A stretch of DNA of 64,000 nt from an uncultured Coriobacteriaceae bacterium (GCA_948439405.1 CAOJNB010000002.1:101778-165777); one strand, 5' to 3'. Counted from the first letter of the stretch, positions 17,190 through 26,879 are shown. Program-made: numbers and translations. The notes: generated by a model from the letters alone, not told the origin.

Positions 17190-18404
17190 GTGAACGTCGT
17201 CTTCGTCTCGCCCCAGTTCCCCGTCGAGTACTGGAACTTCTGCGACCGCCTCCGCGCCAACGGCTGCACCGTCCTCGGCGTCGGCGACGCCCCCTACGAC
17301 TCGCTCCACCCGGGGCTGCGCGCCGCGCTCACCGAGTACTTCCGCGTGGACGACGCCGAGGACTACGACCAGATGCTGCGCGCGTGCGCCTACCTCACCT
17401 GGAAGCACGGGCGCATCGACTGGATCGAGTCCAACAACGAGTATTGGCTGGAGACCGACGCCCGCCTGCGCTCCGACTTCAACGTCACCACCGGCGTCGG
17501 CCTCGCCGCGGCGGAGCCCTTCAAGCGCAAGAGCGCGCAGAAGCGCGTCTACGCCGAGGCCGGCGTCCCGTGCGCCCGCGGCGGGCTCGTGCGCGACGTG
17601 GGCGACGCCCGCGAGCTCGCCGCCGAGATCGGCTGGCCGCTCGTCGCCAAGCCCGACGTGGGCGTAGGCGCCCAGGGCACGCGCAAGCTCGAGGGCGAAG
17701 GCGACCTCGAGGCGTTCCTGGCCGCGTGGTCGGGCGAGCCCTACGTGCTCGAGGAGTTCATCGACGCCAAGGCCATCTGGTCCTACGACGCCATCCTCGA
17801 CAGCCGCGGCGAGCCCCTGCTCGAGAGCGCCTGCGTGTTCCCGCCCTCGATGATGGACGTGGCCGGCAAGGGGCTCGACCTCGCCTACCACGTCCGCGAC
17901 GTGCCGCCCCGCCTCAGGCGCCGCGGCCGCGCCGTCGCGCGGGCGGCGGGCGGCAGCCGCCGCTTCGTCCACCTGGAGTTCTTCAAGATCGGCCGTGGCC
18001 GCAGGGGGCTCGGCAGCAACGGCGACTTCGTGGGCCTCGAGACCAACAGGCGCCCGGCCGGCGGGCGCACCCCGGACATGATCGACTGGGCGCACTCCGT
18101 CGACGTCTACCAGGCGTGGGCCGACATGGTCGCCTTCGACGAGCGGCGCCACCCGGCCTGCGGCCCCGACCGCCTGTGCGCCTACGCGGGCCGTCGCGAC
18201 GCGCACGCCTACGAGCACTCCGCCGAGGAGGTCCTCGAGGCCTACGGCGGCGTGCTCACCCTGCACGAGCGCGTGCCGCGGGCGCTCTCCGACGACCTGG
18301 GCGACGAGTGCTTCGTCGCGCTGTTCGACGACGAGCGCCAGGTGCGCGAGTTCACGAGGTTCGTCCAGGCCCCGCCGCGACGCGGCGGGCGCGCCCGGGC
18401 GTGA
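17190..18404 (+). CDS. ATP-grasp domain protein
   Basis: A 404-residue protein with an ATP-grasp ligase fold. A Rossmann-like N-terminal domain (VNVVFVSPQFP) is followed by a grasp region with an ATP-lid basic stretch (EPFKRKSAQKRVY, about 115), GWPLVAKPDVGVGAQG (phosphate-binding loop, about 155-170), PYVLEEFIDA, FVHLEFFKI and FVGLETNRRPAGG (Mg-binding Glu and Asn, about 280-290). ATP-grasp enzymes join a carboxylate to an amine or thiol through an acyl phosphate; the substrates here are unknown. The start is GTG with AGAGGAGG 7 nt upstream. An esterase gene follows by 15 nt, and the pair is probably one operon. Confidence 0.85.
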   Translation: MNVVFVSPQFPVEYWNFCDRLRANGCTVLGVGDAPYDSLHPGLRAALTEYFRVDDAEDYDQMLRACAYLTWKHGRIDWIESNNEYWLETDARLRSDFNVTTGVGLAAAEPFKRKSAQKRVYAEAGVPCARGGLVRDVGDARELAAEIGWPLVAKPDVGVGAQGTRKLEGEGDLEAFLAAWSGEPYVLEEFIDAKAIWSYDAILDSRGEPLLESACVFPPSMMDVAGKGLDLAYHVRDVPPRLRRRGRAVARAAGGSRRFVHLEFFKIGRGRRGLGSNGDFVGLETNRRPAGGRTPDMIDWAHSVDVYQAWADMVAFDERRHPACGPDRLCAYAGRRDAHAYEHSAEEVLEAYGGVLTLHERVPRALSDDLGDECFVALFDDERQVREFTRFVQAPPRRGGRARA

Positions 18405-18419
18405 GGCGAGGAGGCTCGC

Positions 18420-19166
18420 ATGGAGGGTACCTACCGCAGGAGCCGCAGCGAGGTGCTGGGCCGCGACATGGAGTACAAGGTGTTCGGCCGCACCGGCCGC
18501 GTGTGCCTCGCCTTCCCGTCGCAGAGCGGACGCTTCTACGACTGGGAGGACTTCGGCATGGTCGAGTGCCTGGGGCCGTGGCTCGACACCGGCGCGCTGC
18601 GCCTCGTGCTCGTCGACTCCCTCGACGACGAGTCCTGGTGCGCGCCGGGTCCCTACCACGAGCGCATGGAGCGCCACGAGCTCTGGGTGCGCTACGTGTG
18701 CGACGAGCTGCTCCCCGAGGTCGAGGCCTCCGGCGAGGACGGACCGGCCCGCGGCCACGCGATGGTGACGGGCTGCTCGATGGGCGCCATGCACGCGGCG
18801 AACCTCTTCTTCCGCCGCCCCGACCTCTTCGACGCGGTGGTCGCGCTGTCGGGCATCTACACCGCCGACTACTTCTTCCCCGGCTACGACGACCCGCTCA
18901 TCTACGAGAACTCGCCGGAGGACTACCTCGCCGGCATGCCGGCCGACCACCCCTACATGGAGCGCTACCGCGCCTCGCGGATCGTCCTGTGCTGCGGCCA
19001 GGGCGCCTGGGAGGGCGACCTGCTCGCCTCCACCCGCAGGCTCGAGGCGACCCTGGGCGCCAAGGGCGTCCCGGCGTGGGTGGACTACTGGGGTAATGAC
19101 GTGAGCCACGACTGGCAGTGGTGGCAGCGCCAGCTCCCCTACTTCATGGGGTATCTGCTGGGCTAG
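18420..19166 (+). CDS. Alpha/beta-hydrolase fold esterase
   Basis: A 248-residue putative esterase (esterase D/antigen 85-like family). The nucleophile elbow is TGCSMGAMHA (Ser about 121). Candidate acid and base are the Asp of YWGNDVSHDWQWW and its nearby His near residue 230. There is no signal peptide, so it is likely cytoplasmic. It is expected to cut an ester or thioester, perhaps the product or a by-product of the ATP-grasp ligase immediately upstream. The start ATG has GAGGAGG within 10 nt. Function beyond the fold is not known. Confidence 0.85.
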   Translation: MEGTYRRSRSEVLGRDMEYKVFGRTGRVCLAFPSQSGRFYDWEDFGMVECLGPWLDTGALRLVLVDSLDDESWCAPGPYHERMERHELWVRYVCDELLPEVEASGEDGPARGHAMVTGCSMGAMHAANLFFRRPDLFDAVVALSGIYTADYFFPGYDDPLIYENSPEDYLAGMPADHPYMERYRASRIVLCCGQGAWEGDLLASTRRLEATLGAKGVPAWVDYWGNDVSHDWQWWQRQLPYFMGYLLG

Positions 19167-19322
19167 AACCACTACATCTTGTGTGTCATGTGATATTCCC
19201 GTGGGGAGGCGCCGAGAGGCGCGCTCGCGGGCCCCGTCGCCCCTCCCCGGGGTGGATAATGGTTTGTCTCTAATTGTCCTAGGCGCGTCCGCGCGCCGGA
19301 TCGCGACGTTAAGGAGCGAAGC

Positions 19323-20408
19323 ATGGCAAGGGTCTACAACTTCAGTGCCGGACCGGCCGTCCTCCCCGAGGAGGTCCTCAGGACCGCGGCCGACGAGATG
19401 CTCGACTATCACGGCAGCGGCATGTCCGTCATGGAGATGAGCCATCGCTCCCAGTGGTTCCAGGACATCATCGACGAGGCCGAGGCCGACATCCGCGACC
19501 TCATGGCGATCCCGGACAACTACAAGGTCCTCTTCCTGCAGGGCGGCGCCTCCCAGCAGTTCAGCGCCGTGCCCCTCAACCTGTGCGCCAACGGCAGCGG
19601 CAAGGCCGACTACATCCTGACCGGCCAGTGGGCCAAGAAGGCCTACCAGGAGGCCGCGCGCCTCGTCGACGCCGAGGCGATCGCCAGCTCCGCCGACGAG
19701 ACCTTCTCCTACATCCCCGACTGCTCCGACCTGCCGGTGCGCGAGGACGCGGACTACGTCTACATCTGCGAGAACAACACCATCTACGGCACCGCGTACC
19801 ACCAGCTGCCCGACACCAAGGGCAAGGTGCTCGTCAGCGACGTATCCTCGATGTTCCTCTCCCAGCCGCACGACGTCTCCAAGTACGGCGTCATCTACGG
19901 CGGCGTGCAGAAGAACGTCGGCCCCGCCGGCCTGGTGATCGACGTCATCCGCGAGGACCTCATCCCGACCGAGGAGCTCGAGGGCGTCCCCACCATGCTG
20001 CAGTGGAAGACGCAGGCCGACGCCGGCTCGCTCTACAACACCCCGAACTGCTGGGCCATCTACGTGTGCGGCCTCGTGTTCAAGTGGATCAAGTCCCAGG
20101 GCGGCCTCGAGGCCATGCGCGAGCGCAACGTCGCCAAGGCCCAGGTCCTCTACGACTTCCTCGACGAGTCCGAGCTGTTCAAGGGCACCGTCCGCCGCGA
20201 GGACCGCTCGCTGATGAACGTCCCGTTCGTCACCGGCGACAAGGACCTCGACGCCGAGTTCGTCAAGGCCGCGACCGAGGCGGGCTTCGTGAACCTGAAG
20301 GGCCACCGCACCGTCGGCGGCATGCGCGCCTCCATCTACAACGCCATGCCGATCGAGGGCGTCGAGAAGCTCGTCGCGTTCATGAGGGACTTCGAGGCCA
20401 AGCACTAG
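19323..20408 (+). CDS. serC: Phosphoserine aminotransferase
   Basis: A 361-residue PLP enzyme that converts 3-phosphohydroxypyruvate and glutamate to phosphoserine. It starts MARVYNFSAGPAVLPEEVL, a SerC hallmark. The PLP lysine is in GGVQKNVGPAG (about 198), and substrate residues are in QGGASQQFSAVP and GHRTVGGMRAS. Length is typical. The ATG has AAGGAG upstream. The 155-nt leader after the esterase gene holds a GATAAT (near 19254) that may be a -10 element. serA follows 66 nt later, so the pair covers two of the three steps to serine; no serB is seen here. Confidence 0.97.
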   Translation: MARVYNFSAGPAVLPEEVLRTAADEMLDYHGSGMSVMEMSHRSQWFQDIIDEAEADIRDLMAIPDNYKVLFLQGGASQQFSAVPLNLCANGSGKADYILTGQWAKKAYQEAARLVDAEAIASSADETFSYIPDCSDLPVREDADYVYICENNTIYGTAYHQLPDTKGKVLVSDVSSMFLSQPHDVSKYGVIYGGVQKNVGPAGLVIDVIREDLIPTEELEGVPTMLQWKTQADAGSLYNTPNCWAIYVCGLVFKWIKSQGGLEAMRERNVAKAQVLYDFLDESELFKGTVRREDRSLMNVPFVTGDKDLDAEFVKAATEAGFVNLKGHRTVGGMRASIYNAMPIEGVEKLVAFMRDFEAKH

Positions 20409-20474
20409 CGCCGAGCGCGCCCGGACCAGCCACCCCGCGCCGGGACGCCGGCGCCTTCAGACGGGAGACACGCC

Positions 20475-21647
20475 ATGTACCAGGTGTACTGCATGAACAA
20501 CATCGCCAAGGTCGGCACCGACGCCCTCGGCCCCTGCTTCGAGCTCTGCGACGACGAGCGCGCCGCGGAGGCCTTCATCGTCCGCTCCGCGAACCTCCAC
20601 GAGACCGAGTTCTCCAAGAACCTGCTCGCCATCGCGCGCGCCGGCGCCGGCGTGAACAACATCCCCCTGGACGCCTGCGCCGACAAGGGCATCGTCGTGT
20701 TCAACTCGCCGGGCGCCAACGCCAACGCCGTCAAGGAGCTCGTGCTGTGCGGCATGCTGCTCGCCTGCCGCGACATCATCGGCGGCGTCGAGTGGGTCCG
20801 CGAGAACTCCGACGACCCCGAGGTCGGCAAGAAGGCTGAGAAGGTCAAGAAGAACTTCGCCGGCACCGAGATCAGCGGCAAGACCATGGGCGTTATCGGC
20901 CTGGGCGCGATCGGCACCCAGGTGGCCAACGCCGCGCGCAGGCTCGGCATGCACGTCTACGGCTACGACCCGTACCTCTCCGTGCAGGCCGCGCTCGCCC
21001 TCGACCGCCACACTCACACGGCAAAGACCCTCGACGAGATCTTCGAGGTCGCCGACTTCATCACCATCCACGTGCCCGCCAACGACTCGACCAAGGGCAT
21101 GATCGACGCCGACGCCATCGCCAAGATGAAGGACGGCGTCGTGGTGCTCAACTACGCCCGCGACCTGCTCGTCGACGAGCGCGCCATGGCCGAGGCCGTG
21201 CAGTCCGGCCACGTGGCCCGCTACATGACCGACTTCGCCAACTCCGTCTCCACCCAGATGGCCAACGCGATCGTCACCCCGCACCTGGCCGCCTCCACCA
21301 AGGAGGCCGAGGACAACTGCGCCATCATGGCCGCCGGCGAGCTGCGCGACTACCTGCTCAACGGCAACATCACCAACTCGGTGAACTTCCCGGCGACCGA
21401 CATGGGCCCGATCTCCACCCCGATGCGCCTGGGCATCTTCCACAAGAACGTGCCCAACATGATCGGCCAGATCACCTCCGCGGTCTCCGGCGCCGGCGCC
21501 AACATCGAGAACATGACGGACAAGAGCCGCGGCGACAACGCCTACATGCTCGCCGAGCTCGACCGCGTCCTCGACGCCGACGCCCTCAGGGCGCTCAGCG
21601 AGATCGAGGGCATCTTCCGCGTGCGCGCCATCGTCCCGCAGGAGTAG
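20475..21647 (+). CDS. serA: D-3-phosphoglycerate dehydrogenase
   Basis: A 390-residue NAD-dependent dehydrogenase for the first step of serine synthesis. The NAD-binding motif is VIGLGAIGTQVA (about 145), the catalytic Arg is in LNYARDLLVDE (about 230) and the catalytic His in TPHLAAST (about 278). The C-terminal 75 residues form an ACT domain (NMIGQITSAVSGAGANIENM), as in short SerA proteins without the intervening domain. It forms a unit with serC. The 3' end runs into a strong GC hairpin at 21704. Confidence 0.96.
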   Translation: MYQVYCMNNIAKVGTDALGPCFELCDDERAAEAFIVRSANLHETEFSKNLLAIARAGAGVNNIPLDACADKGIVVFNSPGANANAVKELVLCGMLLACRDIIGGVEWVRENSDDPEVGKKAEKVKKNFAGTEISGKTMGVIGLGAIGTQVANAARRLGMHVYGYDPYLSVQAALALDRHTHTAKTLDEIFEVADFITIHVPANDSTKGMIDADAIAKMKDGVVVLNYARDLLVDERAMAEAVQSGHVARYMTDFANSVSTQMANAIVTPHLAASTKEAEDNCAIMAAGELRDYLLNGNITNSVNFPATDMGPISTPMRLGIFHKNVPNMIGQITSAVSGAGANIENMTDKSRGDNAYMLAELDRVLDADALRALSEIEGIFRVRAIVPQE

Positions 21648-21684
21648 CGAACCCGCTCCCGGCGCCCCCGTGGCGTCCCAGAGC

Positions 21685-21863
21685 GAATGTTGTTGCGCCT
21701 TCGAGGGGGCCTGCGGGCCCCCTCTTTCATGTGCGCGCCCCGACCTGCGGGTTCACGCCGACGTCAGCCGACGACCGAGCGCGCCGGGCGCGCGACGGGG
21801 CCACAGGCGCAACAACATCCTCCGAAAGTCGCCATCATCGGCAGGAGAGGCCGATGTTGCTGC
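21685..21863. repeat. Family 1 three-arm repeat, copy 1a
   Basis: The left arm ATGTTGTTGCGCC (21687-21699) is perfectly inverted at 21806-21818, and a third related arm GATGTTGCTGC is at 21853-21863. The left part contains the serA hairpin. It lies between the convergent ends of serA and the activase gene, in tandem with copy 1b. Confidence 0.75.
21704..21728 (+). terminator. serA intrinsic terminator
   Basis: AGGGGGCC (21704-21711), loop TGCG and GGCCCCCT (21716-21723) give an 8-bp stem followed by CTTTC. It begins about 57 nt after the serA stop and is embedded in repeat copy 1a. The corresponding hairpin in copy 1b (near 21932-21955) is similar. Confidence 0.7.
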
Positions 21864-21914
21864 ACGAGGCGTGCGCCCGACGCGGGGTATGAGAGGGCGG
21901 TGGCGCTCCGGGGC

Positions 21915-22094
21915 GAGTGTTGCAGCCCGTCGGAGGGGGCCTGCGGAGGCCCTCCCCAAGGGCGCGCCTCCTACCTGGGGCGTTCGATTCGCGTCAGGGC
22001 GCAGCGGCGCGTCCGGACCCCTCTCGGGGCCCGAAGCACCTGCAACACTCCACCGGATGTGCCACCAGTGCAACGAAAAGGGAGCGTTGCAGGT
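21915..22094. repeat. Family 1 three-arm repeat, copy 1b
   Basis: GAGTGTTGCAG (21915-21925) is a perfect inverse of CTGCAACACTC (22040-22050). ACCTGCAAC (22038-22046) also pairs with GTTGCAGGT (22086-22094), so the middle arm can choose either partner. Between the middle and right arms lies a conserved core, GCCACCAGTGCAACGAAAAG (22061-22080), that recurs in copies 2 and 3. No gene is visible in this interval. Confidence 0.8.
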
Positions 22095-22160
22095 TGCAGG
22101 CTGCAGGTCGTGCGTCATGGGCTCCCCGGAGGGGCGGTGGCCCCTCCGGGGACGGACGTC

Positions 22161-25100
22161 CTACTCCCCGTCGGGCGCGACGCCGCGCTCGGCCTTGATG
22201 CGCTCAATCTCGGCCAGCTGCTCGTCGGTGAGCCCGAAGCCCACGCCGTCCGTGGCGGAGCCCTCCGCGGGCTCGCCGATGTCGAAGTCGCTGCCGAAGT
22301 CGTTGTCGGCCTCGCGGCGGGCCCAGTAGCTCTCCTCCACGTAGGGGGCGACGACCTTGTCCACGGGGTCCTCGGGGTTCTCGAGCACGAAGCGGTCGGT
22401 GCGCATCGTGCGGAAGTTCTCCTTCGCCACGCTGATCATCAGCTTGATGCGGTTGAGCTGGTTGACCTCCGAGGCGCCGGGGTCGTAGTCCACGGCGACG
22501 ATGTTGGACTCGGGGTGCAGCTGGCGCAGGCGCTTGATGACGGACTTGCCCACGACGTGGTTGGGCAGGCAGGCGAAGGGCTGGGCGCACACGATGTTGG
22601 GCGTGCCCGTCTCGATGAGGTCCACCATCTCGGCGGTGAGCAGCCATCCCTCGCCCATCGTGTTGCACAGCGAGAGCACCTCGCGGGCGGCCTTGGCGAG
22701 GCTGCGCACGTCCGGGTAGGGCTCGAAGCGGCGCGAGCGCTCGAGCATGCGGTTCAGCGGCTTGCGCAGCCCCTGGATCGCCTTGATGGCGGCGGTGTTG
22801 ACGAGACGCGCCTTGAGGTCGCTGCCCAGCTCGCGCTTCTGGAAGCTCGGGCCCGAGAGGCTGTAGAGGAAGAAGTCCACGAGGCCGGGGACGTTGGCCT
22901 CGCAGCCCTCGGACTCGATGACCCGCACGAGCTCGTTGTTGGCCGTGGGGTGGAACTTGACGAGGATCTCGCCGACCACGCCCACGCGCGGCTTGGAGCG
23001 GTCGTCGACGAGCTCGATCGCGTCGAAGGCCTCGATCGTGTCGCGGCACAGCGACTCGAAGCCCGCCTTCGTCATCGTCGGGACCTCGGCGCGGGCGCGC
23101 TCCATGAAGCGCTCGTAGAGCGCCTCGACGGAGCCCGGCTCGGCCTCGTAGGGCCGGCAGCGGTAGAGCAGCTGCATGATCAGGTCGCCGAAGATCAAGG
23201 CGTACAGGGCGCGCATCACGAGGCCCGGGTCGGCGAGCGAGAAGCCGGGGTTCTTCTCGTCGAGGCCCGCGGCCATGCTCACCGAGATCACGGGGACGTC
23301 GGGGTGGCCGGCGTCGCGCAGCGCCTTGCGGATCAGCGCGATGTAGTTGGTGGCGCGGCAGCCGCCGCCCGTTTGGGAGATGAGCACCGCCGTCTTCGAC
23401 AGGTCGTACTCGCCGCTCTCGACGGCCTCCATGATCTGGCCAGTCACGAGGATCGAGGGGTAGCAGATGTCGTTGTTCACGTACTTGAGGCCGGCCTCCA
23501 CGGCGCCCTGGTCCACCGAGGGCAGCAGCACGAGGTTGTACCCGTAGCCGACGAACAGCTCCTTGACCAGGTCGAAGTGGATCGGCGACATCTGCGGGCA
23601 CAGCAGGGTGTAGTTCTGCTTGGCCATCTCCTTGGTGTAGCGGACCTTCTTGAAGCTCGCCGGCTCCGCCTCGCGGTAGACGGGCACGTGGGTGCTGATG
23701 TCGGTGTCGCGCGGGCGCTCGAGCGAGCCGTCGGCCGTCTTGATGCCGTGCGGGTAGGCCTCGAAGGCGGTGCCGCGGCGCACCTGCTCCTCGAGGAGCT
23801 GGCGCTGCTCGGAGAGGGCGGCCATCAGCGAGCGCACGCGGATGCGGGCGGCACCCAGGTTGGAGACCTCGTCGATCTTGAGCACGGTGTAGATCTTGCC
23901 GGAGCGCTCGAGGATCTCCTGGACCTGGTCGCAGGTGAGGGCGTCGAGGCCGCAGCCGAAGCTGTTGAGCTGGATGAGGTCGAGGTCGTTGCGCGTGGCC
24001 ACGAAGCGCGCCGCGCGGTAGAGGCGCGAGTGGTACATCCACTGGTCGACGACGCGGATCGGGCGCTCGGGCTCGATCTTGTGGGCCACGGAGTCCTCGG
24101 TGAGCACGGCGAAGCCGAAGGAGTTCACCAGGTCGGGGATGGCGTGGTTGATCTCGGGGTCGTTGTGGTACGGGCGCCCGGAGATCACGATGCCGTGGAC
24201 GTCGTGCTCCTCCATCCAGGCCAGCGTCTCGTCGCCCTTGGCGCGGATCGCGTGCTTGAACTGCTCGTCGACCTCCCAGGCGCGGTTCACGGCGCGGTCG
24301 ACCTCGACGCGGGTGATGTGCGGGCCCACGCAGCGGCCGCGGCCCTGGGCCGCGTCGCGCTCGCGCTGCACGGAGACGACCTCGTACAGGCGGCGCTTGA
24401 GCTCGCGCTTGTCGTCGTAGGGGAGGAAGGGCGCGAGGTACTCGACGTCGTCGGCCTGCAGCTGCTCGACGTTGAGCCCGAGCGACTGCGGGTAGCTCAT
24501 CACGATCGGGCAGTTGTAGTGGTTGGTGGCCCCGTCGTCCTCCTTGCGCTCCATGCGGATGCAGGGCATCCAGATGAAGTCCGGGTCCTTCTCGAGCAGG
24601 TTCATGATGTGGCCGTGGCTGAGCTTGGCCGGATAGCAGACGCTCTCGGAGGGCATCGACTCGATGCCGGCCTCGTACGTCCGCTTGGTCGACTGGTCCG
24701 AGAGGATCACCCGGAACCCGAGCTCGGTGAAGAACGCATGCCAGAAGGGGTAGTTCTCGTACATGTTGAGGGCGCGCGGGATGCCCACGGTGCCGCGGTA
24801 GGCCTTGTCGGCCGGCAGGCTCTCGCGGTCGAAGAGCAGCTTGTTCTTGTAGGCGAACAGGTTGGGAGCCTTCGTCCCGCCGCGCTTCGCGCCCGCGCCC
24901 TTCTCGCAGCGGTTGCCGGTGACGAAGCGCCGGCCCTCGCCGAAGTCGTTGATGGTGAGCAGGCAGTTGTTCGAGCAGCCGCCGCAGTGCACCTTGCTGT
25001 GCCTCACCTGGAGGTTGTCGATCTGCTCGCGGGAGAGCAGCGTGCTCGTCCCGTCGGCGCCGGCGCGGTCGCGGGCGAGCAGCGCGGCGCCGTAGGCCCC

Positions 25101-26879
25101 CATGCAGCCGGCGATGTCGGGGCGGATCACCTCGCGCCCGGTGAGCTGCTCGAATGCGCGCAGGGTGGCGTCGCTCATGAAGGTGCCGCCCTGGACCACC
25201 ACGTGCCTGCCGATCTGCGAGAAGTCGCGCAGCTTGATGACCTTGAACAGCGCGTTCTTGATGACCGAGTAGGACAGGCCGGCGGCGATGTCGCCCACCG
25301 TCGCGCCCTCCTTCTGCGCCTGCTTGACGCGGCTGTTCATGAACACGGTGCAGCGGCTGCCCAGGTCGACGGGGTGCTCGGCGCGGACCGCGGCCTCGGC
25401 GAACTCCTCGACGCCCATGCCCATCGACACGGCGAAGCTCTCGATGAACGAGCCGCAGCCCGAGGAGCAGGCCTCGTTGAGCATGATGTGCTCGATGACG
25501 CCGTCCTTGACCTGCAGGCACTTCATGTCCTGGCCGCCGATGTCGAGGATGAACTCGACGCCGGGGATGAAGGCCTTGGCGCCGCGCAGGTGGGCGACGG
25601 TCTCGATCTCGCCGGAGTCGGCGCGCAGCGCCTCCACGAGGAGCGCCTCGCCGTAGCCGGTCGTGGTCACGTGCCCGATGGTGCATCCCTCGGGCAGCGC
25701 GTCGTAGAGCTCGTCCATGATCACGCGCGCGGTGCCCAGCACGTCGCCGTTGTTGTTGCCGTACCAGGTCCACAGCAGCTGGCCGTCCTCGCCGGCCACG
25801 GCGGCCTTCATCGTCGTGGAGCCGGCGTCGATGCCGATGAACACGCGGCCCGAGTAGCTCGCGAGGTCGCCGCGGGGCACGACCTGGGAGGCGTGGCGCT
25901 CGTGGAACTCCTGCCACGCCGCGTCGTCGGCGAACAGCGGGTCGAGGCGCTGGACCTCCGAGCCCTGGGTGTCGCCGAGGTCCTCGAGCGCGTCGATGAC
26001 CTCCTGGAACGTCACGAACTTGTCCGACTCGCCCGCGAGCGCCGCGCCGGTGGCGACGAACAGGTGGGCGTTCTCCGGCACGATGCGGTGCTCCTCGTCG
26101 AGGTCGAGGGTGACGTAGAAGCGCTTGCGCAGCTCGGGCAGGTACTGCAGCGGACCGCCCAGGAAGGCGACGTGGCCGCGGATGGGGTGCCCGCAGGCGA
26201 GGCCGGAGACCGTCTGGGTGGCGACGGACTGGAAGATGGAGGCGGCGACGTCGGCCGGGGCGGCGCCCTCGTTGAGCAGCGGCTGGACGTCCGACTTGGC
26301 GAACACGCCGCAGCGGCTCGCGATCGGGTAGATGTTGGTGGCCTCGGAGGCGAGCTCGTTGAGCCCGGAGGCGTCGGTGTGCAGCAGGCCGGCCATCTGG
26401 TCGATGAAGGCGCCCGTACCGCCGGCGCACGTGCCGTTCATGCGCTGCTCGATGCCGTTGTCGAAGTAGATGATCTTGGCGTCCTCGCCGCCCAGCTCGA
26501 TGGCGCAGTCCGTCTGGGGGATGAGCACCTCGACGGCGCGCTTGGAGGCGACGACCTCCTGGACGAACTCGAGGTCGAGCCACTGCGAGAGCAGCAGGCC
26601 GCCCGAGCCGGTGATCGAGACGCGCATGCGCACGTCGCCGAGCACCTCGCGGGCGCGCCCGAACAGCTCCTTCGCCGTGGCGCGGATGTCGGTGTGGTGG
26701 CGCTCGTAGTTCGCGTAGACGAGGTTGGCGTCCTCGTCGATGACGGCGAGCTTGACGGTGGTCGACCCGACGTCGATGCCCAGGCGCAGGGCGCGGCCGG
26801 ACAGGTCGCACCCCTTCGGGGGACGGAGCTCCGCCCCCACCTCCTCGAGCTGGTACGCGGGCTGCTGGCGGTCAGTCAT
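22161..26879 (-). CDS. 2-hydroxyacyl-CoA dehydratase activase-like fusion protein (BadF/BcrA ATPase, duplicated, with DUF2229-type part)
   Basis: A 1572-residue protein. Residues about 30-320 form a first ASKHA ATPase (LGIDVGSTTVKLAVIDE; Cys-bearing GTCAGGTGAFIDQMA for a 4Fe-4S cluster between subunits). About 343-640 form a second (FIGIDAGSTTMKAA; CSSGCGSFIESFA). About 695-1000 match the activase-associated DUF2229 type (GIPRALNMYENYPFWHAFF; PSESVCYPAKLSHGH). From about 1090 comes a Cys-rich part related to dehydratase subunits (LCPQMSPIHFDLVKELF; NNDICYPSILVTGQ). Activases drive ATP-dependent electron injection into oxygen-sensitive dehydratases; the acceptor here is unknown. The start at 26879 has GGAGG 9 nt upstream and lies inside the end of the TetR gene; an in-frame 26933 start would overlap more and lacks a site. 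Confidence 0.9.
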   Translation of the reverse strand: MTDRQQPAYQLEEVGAELRPPKGCDLSGRALRLGIDVGSTTVKLAVIDEDANLVYANYERHHTDIRATAKELFGRAREVLGDVRMRVSITGSGGLLLSQWLDLEFVQEVVASKRAVEVLIPQTDCAIELGGEDAKIIYFDNGIEQRMNGTCAGGTGAFIDQMAGLLHTDASGLNELASEATNIYPIASRCGVFAKSDVQPLLNEGAAPADVAASIFQSVATQTVSGLACGHPIRGHVAFLGGPLQYLPELRKRFYVTLDLDEEHRIVPENAHLFVATGAALAGESDKFVTFQEVIDALEDLGDTQGSEVQRLDPLFADDAAWQEFHERHASQVVPRGDLASYSGRVFIGIDAGSTTMKAAVAGEDGQLLWTWYGNNNGDVLGTARVIMDELYDALPEGCTIGHVTTTGYGEALLVEALRADSGEIETVAHLRGAKAFIPGVEFILDIGGQDMKCLQVKDGVIEHIMLNEACSSGCGSFIESFAVSMGMGVEEFAEAAVRAEHPVDLGSRCTVFMNSRVKQAQKEGATVGDIAAGLSYSVIKNALFKVIKLRDFSQIGRHVVVQGGTFMSDATLRAFEQLTGREVIRPDIAGCMGAYGAALLARDRAGADGTSTLLSREQIDNLQVRHSKVHCGGCSNNCLLTINDFGEGRRFVTGNRCEKGAGAKRGGTKAPNLFAYKNKLLFDRESLPADKAYRGTVGIPRALNMYENYPFWHAFFTELGFRVILSDQSTKRTYEAGIESMPSESVCYPAKLSHGHIMNLLEKDPDFIWMPCIRMERKEDDGATNHYNCPIVMSYPQSLGLNVEQLQADDVEYLAPFLPYDDKRELKRRLYEVVSVQRERDAAQGRGRCVGPHITRVEVDRAVNRAWEVDEQFKHAIRAKGDETLAWMEEHDVHGIVISGRPYHNDPEINHAIPDLVNSFGFAVLTEDSVAHKIEPERPIRVVDQWMYHSRLYRAARFVATRNDLDLIQLNSFGCGLDALTCDQVQEILERSGKIYTVLKIDEVSNLGAARIRVRSLMAALSEQRQLLEEQVRRGTAFEAYPHGIKTADGSLERPRDTDISTHVPVYREAEPASFKKVRYTKEMAKQNYTLLCPQMSPIHFDLVKELFVGYGYNLVLLPSVDQGAVEAGLKYVNNDICYPSILVTGQIMEAVESGEYDLSKTAVLISQTGGGCRATNYIALIRKALRDAGHPDVPVISVSMAAGLDEKNPGFSLADPGLVMRALYALIFGDLIMQLLYRCRPYEAEPGSVEALYERFMERARAEVPTMTKAGFESLCRDTIEAFDAIELVDDRSKPRVGVVGEILVKFHPTANNELVRVIESEGCEANVPGLVDFFLYSLSGPSFQKRELGSDLKARLVNTAAIKAIQGLRKPLNRMLERSRRFEPYPDVRSLAKAAREVLSLCNTMGEGWLLTAEMVDLIETGTPNIVCAQPFACLPNHVVGKSVIKRLRQLHPESNIVAVDYDPGASEVNQLNRIKLMISVAKENFRTMRTDRFVLENPEDPVDKVVAPYVEESYWARREADNDFGSDFDIGEPAEGSATDGVGFGLTDEQLAEIERIKAERGVAPDGE

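Noticed and set aside
16842..20405. A 1187-codon minus-strand open frame opposite the ATP-grasp, esterase and serC genes
   Set aside because: It runs across three recognised genes and a repeat; the composition is that of a reverse-complement shadow.
21685..22094. CRISPR-like array
   Set aside because: The repeated motifs are inverted rather than direct, spacings are uneven (about 35 to 115 nt), and no cas gene is present.
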